From positions 9,072,638-9,136,637 of the forward strand of contig NC_052511.1 in NCBI RefSeq assembly GCF_014356525.2: a DNA stretch of 64,000 bases. Direction: 5' to 3'. The notes under the pieces were generated by a model. That model was not told where the DNA came from, did not search any database, and worked only from the letters and a program-made list of their open reading frames with translations. Positions within the stretch are counted from its first letter, which is position 1. Each line of letters starts with the position of its first letter. Positions 55,928 to 64,000 of this stretch are shown one piece after another. A program made the position numbers and the translations under genes. The DNA is from Nilaparvata lugens (Eukaryota; Arthropoda; Insecta; Hemiptera; Delphacidae).

Positions 55928-56112
55928 ATTACTGAGTCGAAACCAATATACTATACAGTCTACTTGAAGTAAAATCCATTATACACTTTCCGATCCCAAA
56001 AATATTTTATTCCCAACCTATTTGTTGGTACCAGGCATAATTTCTGTTTCAAAGTTAGTTCGCATTCATACCATTCTTATTTTATTGTCTTTTTTCTTTA
56101 GGGCTACTTTGA
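55928..56112. other. Interval with nothing recognised
   Basis: Single-copy AT-rich spacer between two inverted-repeat elements. Confidence 0.3.
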
Positions 56113-56336
56113 TATAAATAAAAATACAAATCTGAGTAGGTACCCTTTTAAATTATTTTGTCACATGTTTCGGCTTCTAATGAAGCTAATTTCGGCTTCA
56201 TTTCGGCTACTCAAGTGAAACTTGAGTATCGGAATTAGTGAAACTATTTCACTATCTACATTAGTGAAACATGTGACGAAGTATGTCGTGACAAAATAAT
56301 TTAAAAGGGTACTCAGATTTGTATTTTTATTTATAC
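56113..56336. mobile_element. Palindromic element, 'aaaagggtactcagatttgt' family
   Basis: ataaataaaaatacaaatct then gagtaggtacccttttaaat mirrors atttaaaagggtactcagat then ttgtatttttattta. The interior has gtcacatgtttcggcttcta and short stutters of ttcggct. A related single arm lies at 56668-56765. Confidence 0.8.
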
Positions 56337-56502
56337 CAAACTCAGCCTGGAATAAACGAGTGACCATGAACAATATTCATCTTTCATTGAAAACTTGAAA
56401 ATATCACGTCTGATAGTTGAAATAACATGTTGAAAATATCAACAAGTTACAATAGAATAAGCATAGAATAGATTAATTGATCCTCTGAAGAAAAACACAA
56501 AT

Positions 56503-56668
56503 TAGGTGCCGGTTGCACAAAAGCCGCTTAAATTTTAATCGTGATTAATTCCACGAGAAATCAAATAAATCAAAGAAGGCCTTTTATTGGAAAAGACAGT
56601 ATGTCTGATTGGTTCTTGTGGAATTAACCAAGATTAAAATTTAACCGGCTTTTGTAGAACCGGGCCTA
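56503..56668. mobile_element. 'GGTTGCACAAAAGCC' MITE, complete
   Basis: taggtgccggttgcacaaaa then gccgcttaaattttaatc on the left and gattaaaatttaaccggctt then ttgtagaaccgggccta on the right: terminal repeats of about 38 bases. The interior contains ggccttttattgg and tgattggttcttgtgg. The partial copy at 29018-29110 is more diverged. I remember this MITE type as common in Hemiptera. Confidence 0.85.
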
Positions 56669-56765
56669 GGACTTATAAATAAAAACATGTCGTGAATAAA
56701 TAATTTAAAAAAGGGACTCAGATTTATATTTTTATTTATATTCAAAAGTAGCCCTAAAGAAAAAA
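56668..56765 (+). repeat. Single arm of the 56.1-kb palindromic element
   Basis: aaataatttaaaaaagggac then tcagatttatatttttattt matches one arm of 56113-56336, followed by agtagccctaaagaaaaaag, which is the flank sequence of that element in inverse form. Confidence 0.65.
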
Positions 56766-57766
56766 GACAAATTAGGACATAATTTAGCCTGAATCAAAAC
56801 ATAATATTATTCCAAAGTATTTTCCAGGTCTCTCCTGAAATATGATTCTCAATCCATTTGAACATTGTAATGTCATGAGTTTGATGATTTGCTCACATAC
56901 TCCATTTATTAGGTCCGAGGATTAATAGGTTGTGGAAGTAGGTCTCTACCTTGGAGTAATAACTGTACCAAGTGAGTTTCTTACTTAGTTAATTACTGCA
57001 TGTGCCATTTAGCCAGCTCCCACGAAGATGTGGCTCAAATAAAAACAATAATTCTTTCTGTCATGAGTTTCAACATGCATCACGCGTCGGCTGATGACTT
57101 CTTTCGACTGCTCTTCGTTTATGATGAGTTTTTAATTGCTCTGCCAGTGGAAAATACACGTTGTCAGCCACGCACCTTTCAAAACTTCAGACATGACTCC
57201 AGAATTGAGATGAGTTAACCTGTCTTGGATTTTGGTGCAATGGACAAGTCGAAATCATCAATCACTCTTGAGGAATGTCTAGTAAATGTTGTAACAACTT
57301 CATAGGCGAGTAGGTGGGTATTGGAAGGTGATTTCCAGTTCAGCATGAACCTCATCACTATAATTCTGGGTGATAGAAATGAATATAATTGGAATATTTG
57401 TTGGTGATTCTATTATGGGAAGATACATTCATTTGTATATATGGAAAACATGAATAGAATACAAATTTTTTACAGGAAATTATTTCCAGCAGAATGTACT
57501 CTGTAAAGATGTGAGAACGTTTTGTCGCAAAAATGCTGTACTATATTTAGCACTATATAAATTATTTCACTATATATTTAGCACTATATTTCTGTACTAT
57601 ATTCGAGCACTAGCAATTGAATTGCCAATCGTTTATAGGGATAGCTTGTCAATTTATTTTTTGATTTTAATTGATAAATAAATTGCCAAGCTATTTGTGT
57701 CAACGACTGGCAATACAATTGCCAGATCTCACTTATAGAACCAATAAACCAATCGATATGATCAAA
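56766..57766. other. Interval with nothing recognised
   Basis: A 72-codon frame (57000-57218) has no recognisable domain. A stutter of ctatatttagcactata near 57540-57590 is noted. Confidence 0.4.
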
Positions 57767-57929
57767 ATTAAACTTGAATTTTAAAAAACACTTATGAAGT
57801 GAAAATGCACTTACTTTGGTAGTGACAATCGTTCCACAGTCTGATGACAACAACAGGTCGAAACGATCGTCACTACCAAAGTAAGTGCATTTTCACTTCA
57901 TAAGTGTTTTTTAAAATTCAAGTTTAATT
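57767..57929. mobile_element. Hairpin element with 65-bp perfect-looking arms
   Basis: attaaacttgaattttaaaa then aacacttatgaagtgaaaat and gcacttactttggtagtgac are mirrored exactly on the other side of a 35-base loop (ending aacaggtcgaaacgatc). No gene. Probably a palindromic MITE. Confidence 0.8.
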
Positions 57930-59634
57930 AATTTATTACTGATGCTTAGCGTACAAACAGTATCTCGAAAGGAGAACGTTTTTGTTTTTGAGCGGCATTA
58001 TAATACAGTATATGCTATAACCTGAAAAGTCAACACTGAAATCTCCGGATCATAACTGAAATCTTCCCCAATTTAGCAATATTCTAAATAGAATGAACCA
58101 ATTTCTTGTTGACAAAATTTAGTGTGGTGTTGGTGTAATTCAGTTTTGATCTTACATTTTGAATTTGATATTGTTTAGTAGAATTGTTGGACTGAATTGC
58201 AATTTTTATTCCAATTGGAATGCTTCAAATCAATTATGATGACTGGCAGTCAAAAAATTTTATAATTTTGGATGTTTCTCACTCTTTTAACAAAATTAGT
58301 TTTGAGATGAGGCGCCATCTTCAGGATTTCTGATCTTCAAACCAGGTAGAAGGTAGAATAGCAACATTTGGAGTTCTGTTTGGGTGGGGTATCAAAAATC
58401 GATATGGAGGCGATGAATTAGTTTGAAATAGCTAGATAGAATAGTATAGGAATTATTCAGGTGTATAGAGAACCAAATATTTAGCTTCATTCACTCTGGA
58501 AACAGCTCATGATTCTCTTATAGGGGATTGAAGTTCTTCATCCTAGCTTATAGAATATGGGTAGCAAATACATAAAGCAGATGATATTCATAATGAGAGA
58601 ATAATATCAAAGAGCGTATATTTGTGTAAACAAAGTGTATTTGTGATTAAAATTAGCTCTGGAGATAAGATCAACAAATAACTTACATTGAATAATGGTA
58701 CAAGACCGGAAACAGGGGAGTCATTGTACAGAACAGAGCTGCTTTGAAACTCAATAAACTAAAGTTCGTTATAGGCCATCCTGAAGAAGGTCTCCACATT
58801 GAAACAGACTTTGAATTTTCAAGTCAAAGAAATCGCTTGTTTTGGTGTAAGTCCAAGAAGCAAAGCAATTTATATCCGAGAAATCTTATAAACTGCGGCT
58901 AGAATTTGAATTAGATTCAAATAATCGGCCAGTTAAGACAACCCTTTTGATGTCAGTGTCATGAATGACTGTGTCAACTGTACACAAGCAAGTTTTTCAC
59001 AGCTTAATAAACAGAGTTGGATTGGATTGGATTGCCGTGAGTAGTGATTGATTTCGGTACGAATTGGCCGACATTCAATTCATGCTATGTGCGTCAAATG
59101 GCTTACATGACTTTTCTTTAATTCAGCTTCAAATGTGAAGATATTAATCAGTTGTAGGAGAAATGCAAAGTGAATTTGCCAAGGTATAGGAATTTGGCTG
59201 GATTCTAGTTATAGGCTGGATAGTTGAATAGCCAAAATGTGTAATACTGTATCTATCTAATACTATACGAGTTGCATAAAATAAATGAATCATGAGTTTT
59301 ATTGTTGTGTGAGCAAAATTATACAAACTTATGAAATGTTTATATTTATCCACTTATGAGCTTGGAGATTCATGGAAAAGATGGATCCCATGTTACAAAG
59401 ATGAAAAATGATGCAACTGTACTACGCCTAGCCTACTCCTTTTCTACACTGTGATTTACAATAAGTATAATTATTCATAGATTTCTTTGTAACTTGGAAT
59501 TGAGGGGTGAAATATATTTCATTGGATTTGATTAAATCAATACTAATTGCTAGTCTCATGGGCTTATTTAGATGATTTATTTGAGGTTCACTCTGAATTG
59601 ATTTCCAATCCTTAATGATTCTTCAAGTTATATA
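57930..59634. other. AT-rich interval with nothing recognised
   Basis: A (GGATT)n stutter, ggattggattggattg, lies at 59014-59029 next to 'cttaataaacagagtt', possibly a retroelement tail. No gene supported. Confidence 0.4.
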
Positions 59635-59790
59635 CATTTGTATCCTATTGTATATACATTTGTATCCTATAATACAAAACTATACAATAGTTTGTATAGT
59701 TTGTCAATAATTGTAGGATACAATCTGTATCCTACATAGGATACTGTATCCTACTGTATATACATTTGTATCCTATAATACAAAACTTTC
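59635..59790. repeat. Clustered 'tacatttgtatcctat' repeats
   Basis: tatacatttgtatcctat occurs three times (about 59631, 59650 and 59759), with inverted forms taggatacaatctgtatcct and ggatactgtatcctac between. A complex local duplication with inversions. Confidence 0.85.
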
Positions 59791-60204
59791 TGAAAGTAGA
59801 TTTGATAATGACTCTCTCACTTTCTAAAGCAGAAGAATTGAAATTGGGAAAGCATTACAGATTGTACATAAAATAATAAGAGGAGATAGGAGAATTGAAG
59901 ATTTTCAGTGTATCTTCTTTATTGAAAACAAATATTTCAGAAAATACAAGACTTTATCAGTTCTACTAAGCACTAGCAAATTATAATCAGTTTCTCAACG
60001 GGTTTCAGCTTAAACTAATTGTTTACATCTAATTCAATAGGAATAAATAATTTGTTATTGACAACATCAAGTTCTTATTCTTTCAACTTTCAGGAATAAA
60101 TCATGTTGTGTTCTACCATTCACAAAGATGCTGGAAAGCCTACACTGTTGGGCATTGTATGCATCTTATACAAAAAGTTGGGTTATCTAGTTAACTAGAT
60201 TTCA

Positions 60205-60420
60205 AAATTTCAAAATTTCAAAATTTCAAATTTATTTATTCAAGTAAGTCACAATACTTTCTGGTCTATACACGAATCTACAATAAATTACAGTACAACA
60301 GCTAATTATGCAACAAATTTCACATATTGTGAAAACTTATAATTACAATGAAGATTGAATGGAACATTAGAATATTGATAATATAGTATTGTAATGTAAC
60401 TACATAAATCAGCGGTTTTT
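60205..60420 (-). repeat. (TTTCAAAA)n and LINE-like 3' end
   Basis: atttcaaaatttcaaaattt is an octamer repeat (60207-60231), followed by tttatttattcaagtaagtc and ctggtctatacacgaatcta, resembling the LINE-like end at 34955-35140. The orientation of the tail suggests a minus-strand element. Confidence 0.5.
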
Positions 60421-60942
60421 CAACAATGAATAATGATAACTTCAATGAATAAATATACACCCCACTATAAATTATATGTGTTGGGGTATAAAAACTAGAT
60501 TGGGTTATCTAGCTGGGTTATTAAAACAAGATAGCTTCCGCACAGCTTTTATAGGATTGTAAGATATTGTATTATACTTGTGGAGAATTGAATAAAGTGG
60601 GCCTACTCAAAGATACTGGAACAGACTTAATGAACATGACTAAATAAAAACAAAGCCCAATTGAAAATTTATCGGTTCCTACATTCAATTCAAAACATCA
60701 TTAGAATTTTTGACTACTTGTGTTGGCATTCTTTTATTATTCAAGAGATTTCAATGAACTCAATTATCGTTTATGGATTGCAATGAAGGATGTTGTTGAG
60801 CATTGGGTTTTTAGAAATAAAGATCATCTACTGTTCATATAGTGAAACTTTGGATGGTGAAAACTTTGTTTCTTCAGCTGAAGGATGAGGTCTACCCTCA
60901 CATATTGGTCATGACGTGACTTTAGAGAATAAATTAATTTAG
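60421..60942. other. AT-rich interval with nothing recognised
   Basis: No gene or repeat supported. Confidence 0.35.
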
Positions 60943-61055
60943 TGAATTCATCATAATTTATTCATTAATTTAGTGAATTCATTCACTGAATGAATTCATG
61001 ATAATTTATTCATTAATTTAGTGAATTCATTCACTGAATGAATTCATGATAAGTT
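60943..61055. repeat. 48-bp tandem repeat
   Basis: aattcatgataatttattca then ttaatttagtgaattcattc and actgaatg repeats just over two times. Each unit contains the palindrome gaattcattcactgaatgaa then ttc. Confidence 0.9.
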
Positions 61056-61494
61056 ATTCAAGAATTTCAAGCAAATTAGCTACAGGAGTAAAATCAAAAT
61101 AACTGGTTGGAATGGATGAATTTGTTGACTTTTGGTAGGCTACACGGTGAATAAGGAAAATATGGCATTTGAGCTAAAATTAGCTAATTAAATGGATGTA
61201 ACATAAATAGAGTAGGCTACATATTAAATATGCCCACTCCTGTTCCATACAAATTTCTAATGCTGGATAGTAAAGTAGACTATCAAATCAGAAATCAACG
61301 TATTTTCTTAAATACTCACTTGTACCTCCATTGTGGTGATTAATATTAACCAATTTTCAATCCAAAGTTTACAACTAATCCAAACAATACTTCTTTATTA
61401 GACTATTTGAGACGATTGAATAAACTTTTGAAATATTTCTGTGGGTGCTTTTCAACCAGGTGGCTCTATCAAGATTGTTTGATCAAAATTAAAT
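61056..61494. other. AT-rich interval with nothing recognised
   Basis: No gene or repeat supported. Confidence 0.35.
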
Positions 61495-61625
61495 TTGTCA
61501 GATTATTATTATTAGCGTATGGCTTTGAATGGTGGGGAGACCCAAGGGTAGTTCCACCTCGCCGTATATAGTCCAAAGTTCCCTAATGGGAAACCGGACA
61601 CTAAGGTTATAGTGAGCACAATACT
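61495..61625 (-). repeat. SINE/LINE-like 3' end
   Basis: On the minus strand ggtctccccaccattcaaag then ccatacgctaataataat resembles the end of the SINE at 37727-37975 (gactccccaccaacaaaagc then catacg). The upstream part has 'ccggtttcccattaggg'. No tRNA head is visible. Confidence 0.55.
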
Positions 61626-62395
61626 TTAAATTTACACTTTTCACTTCGGAATAAAGTTCATTTTGATGTTAAAAAGTCCAAACATATACAAAACCGAAAC
61701 AAAACACAAAATTTAGAAAATATTGTATTTAGACAATAAATTTAGAGCAGAAAATTTATAGCTCATTACAATTTCGCCATTTGTAAGATAGGAGATAGGT
61801 ATTACTGTACCTTGATATATCAAGAATCCAGCAAGCTTGATTTACTTTCAAATTACAGTAATTTAATCAGGCTACTGCGATGTTTCATCCAATCAGTAGG
61901 ATTTTCTAAATAGGAAGAAATCCATTCCGAAATCAGTACTTAGCTCACTTGCTGTACCAGTAGCCTACTTTAGGAATTTATCATTTTCTCTACTAGAGAT
62001 TCATGTTGGATTTTCCCTTCCTTAACTATTAAAAACTATCAGTTACATAATGTAAAATAATTTTATTATTCACATTACATTACATTATTTACATTAAATT
62101 ATATTATTGCAGTATTATTTTATTAAATTATTTAATCAGAGTTATCACTCTCTGATTAATAGTCTAGACTCTCACTCATTCACTCATCTCATTCTCCATA
62201 CTCTACTCACTCTAGCTTTATCGTAAATATTCTCCAAAATCTCATCAGAGTTTATCGATTCAAAAATAGTTTATTTGTCTCTCCTACTTTATGTTTCTTG
62301 GAACTAATGCAAGTAACTAGTTTTTAAAGGAGAACCAAACAATTATTTTATTGTGAACTCTAATTTTTTGTCGATTTTCTTGTACTATGAGACTT
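61626..62395. other. AT-rich interval with nothing recognised
   Basis: There is an 'acattatttacatta' stutter at 62060-62100. No gene supported. Confidence 0.4.
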
Positions 62396-62900
62396 ACAAA
62401 TCTTAGTAGCGCCTCTAAATTTCACTCTGGTGGTCCAAAAATTCGTGGAAGAGCCGATGTTCACCACCGAGAGCTGAGTCATTTGTGACAGTTTCCAAGT
62501 TTGGCCGACAGGTTGCAGTAGTTGATAGTAGGAGAACTATTTTTTGTGTGGCGTAGACAGGCTTGATAAATGAAAGCTGGCTTTATCAGTGTATGATATT
62601 CAAAAAGGGCCAATGGCAACCGGGGGCGTTCACACGGGCTCATCGCAATTGACAGTTACTAAGTGAAAATGGGAGTGTGCAGCTAGGAACCCACCCAAAA
62701 ACAATCATGGCTTCCATCCCACGGCCCGCCAAATTTGAAATTGTCTTCTCCAGACTTCCAGCGGATTTCTGGACGGGATGGGGAGTTGGTGTGTAGGCTA
62801 GGCTAGGCTACATTCCTCAGAAATCTGAAAAATGCTGTGATTGTCGATAGAGGAGCAAACAAAAGCAACTACGGTGTTAATGAGTCTGGCCATTGATGCG
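62396..62900. other. GC-richer single-copy island
   Basis: Less AT-rich than its flanks, with ggcaaccgggggcgttcaca, cccacggcccgccaaatttg and gctaggctaggctac. No open frame of note on either strand and no copy elsewhere in the window. A candidate regulatory element or noncoding exon. Confidence 0.35.
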
Positions 62901-63224
62901 GGCTACCGTTCATGAATATTATTAATTAATATGATTCAACCCAATCAGTTAAAGTATTTCAAAACAATAATTAAAACTCATAACAGCACGGATAATAAAC
63001 TAGCTCACTTGTTTAAATCAAGTCGAAATCCAGCAAGTAAAGAAGTATCTTAGTTTTTCTCAACAAGAATAGGATATTATTATAATCAGTCTTCGAGAAT
63101 GAAATGCCTATTATTCAATTTTATTCTTATAAGTTCTGACATAATTTTTATATTCTAGAAGAAAATGAGTAATTGGAAAAAAAAATTATGTAGTTGAGAA
63201 GTTGATATTGTGGTGATTATTCAT
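62901..63224. other. AT-rich interval with nothing recognised
   Basis: No gene or repeat supported. Confidence 0.35.
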
Positions 63225-63370
63225 ATTGAATGAAAAAGACTGAGAAATTGTCAAAAACCACTGATTTATTGATAATTATTAGAAACATTATTTTCTAGTT
63301 CTAGTTTCTATGTTTCTAATTATCAATAAATCAGTGGTTTTTGACAATTTCTCAGTCTTTTTCATTCAAT
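63225..63370. mobile_element. Palindromic element with 65-bp arms
   Basis: attgaatgaaaaagactgag then aaattgtcaaaaaccactga mirrors tcagtggtttttgacaattt then ctcagtctttttcattcaat around an AT-rich centre. The arms share 'aataaatcagtggttttt' with the accgaaaccggt family at 7366 and 46868, so it may be a folded form of that repeat. Confidence 0.8.
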
Positions 63371-64000
63371 AGGAAAAATAATTGAGTGAATAAATAAATT
63401 GTAAATAAAAACAATTTATTTACAATTGTAATATTTGATATTATATAATTATGATATATTGATATATTAATTATTATAAAATATATTATGATATATTGTA
63501 ATATTTGGACCTCACTATACTTAGCACTATTACAATTGTAATATTGTAAATAAATTGAGTAATTGTAAATGAGTAATTGGCCTAATCTTTCCAAAAGAAT
63601 TAATTTGTGGAATAAAGTTGAAAAAATGTAATAGAAGATGTAGAATGCTCTTGTTTGTTATCAAGAGAATGTAGCATATCACTATCATAGGAAATTGTTG
63701 GTACTTTATCACCGTATATATGAACATAGAATACCAATAAAATCATAGGGTTTTGGGTTTTGGTAGTAGCAGATGTATATCTCATTTCAGAGATGAATTG
63801 AGCAGATCTCAGTAGCAGATGAATCAATTGATATCATTTAAGAATATTAATGTGAAGAGTTAAATTGATTTGTCAAGTAGAATGAAGTTATGCTACCTCT
63901 TAATTATATTAAGGGGAGCAGACCAAAAAATAACTCCATGAGCCGTAATGTTAACATATGAACCTTTTTCTCAGGAACCCTTCCAGGTAGACGTCGAAAA
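63371..64000. other. AT-rich right edge
   Basis: It contains attataaaatatattatgat-like stutters and short minus-strand frames (65-80 codons, Ile/Tyr/Phe-rich) that reflect composition. Nothing recognised. Confidence 0.4.

Overview
The window is a stretch of AT-rich animal nuclear DNA, most consistent with a hemipteran insect. Several repeats, notably the family ending in 'gcaaggaaagta', match what I remember of planthopper genomes such as Nilaparvata lugens; that attribution is from memory. There are no operons, ribosome binding sites, rRNA or convincing tRNA genes. I find no intact host protein-coding gene in 64 kb. The window looks like an intergenic desert or a very large intron filled with mobile elements, and nearly all longer open frames lie in mobile elements, microsatellites or purine/pyrimidine-rich tracts.

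Layout. 0-6.4 kb: a (CTT)n tract, small inverted-repeat elements, a GC-richer single-copy island (about 1.7-2.5 kb) and an almost perfect 1.9-kb palindrome. 6.4-13 kb: sparse sequence with LINE/SINE-like tails, two GC-richer islands (about 7.9-8.4 and 9.8-10.8 kb) and a copy of the 1-kb terminal-inverted-repeat family, here called E1. 13.04-21.88 kb: the dominant feature, an 8.8-kb LTR retrotransposon on the minus strand with 2-kb LTRs about 99% alike. It carries a Gag-like gene (coiled coil, capsid-like core, Asn/Arg-rich tail) broken by single-base frameshifts, and I see no protease, reverse transcriptase, RNase H or integrase. 22.3-23.1 kb: a repeat with four internal tandem units and a (TGAG)n tail. 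24.5-26.3 kb: two large terminal-inverted-repeat elements side by side. 27.7-28.5 kb: a three-copy tRNA-derived SINE composite flanked by 12-bp direct repeats.

28.5-45 kb: a possible noncoding exon (29.27 kb), a 210-bp element built from 16-bp repeats (30.4 kb), a folded SINE pair (33.1 kb), a three-armed GA/CT-rich inverted repeat (34.1-36.5 kb), a SINE (37.7 kb), a duplicated splice-acceptor-like unit (38.5 kb), a 165-175-bp tandem array split by a mobile element whose empty site can be read in the neighbouring units (40.6-41.7 kb), a hAT remnant with exact 8-bp target duplications (43.6-44.3 kb) and a small inverted-repeat element whose end has expanded into a 140-bp CA tract (44.6 kb). 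45-64 kb: further GC-richer islands, a pre-miRNA-like hairpin (46.8 kb), a 703-bp terminal-inverted-repeat element (50 kb), a 1.64-kb tandem duplication carrying piggyBac-like nonautonomous elements (52.25-55.55 kb) and many short palindromic elements.

The regions do not form a pathway. The window reads as layers of transposition: LINE-driven SINEs and LINE tails, cut-and-paste MITEs (hAT, piggyBac and unassigned), one gag-only LTR element, and repeated fold-back duplication. The most novel items are the gag-only long-LTR element, the hairpin elements with 12-13-bp target duplications, the 16-bp-repeat element, and the scattered single-copy GC-richer islands that could be regulatory. Element boundaries were read by eye and may be off by a few bases.
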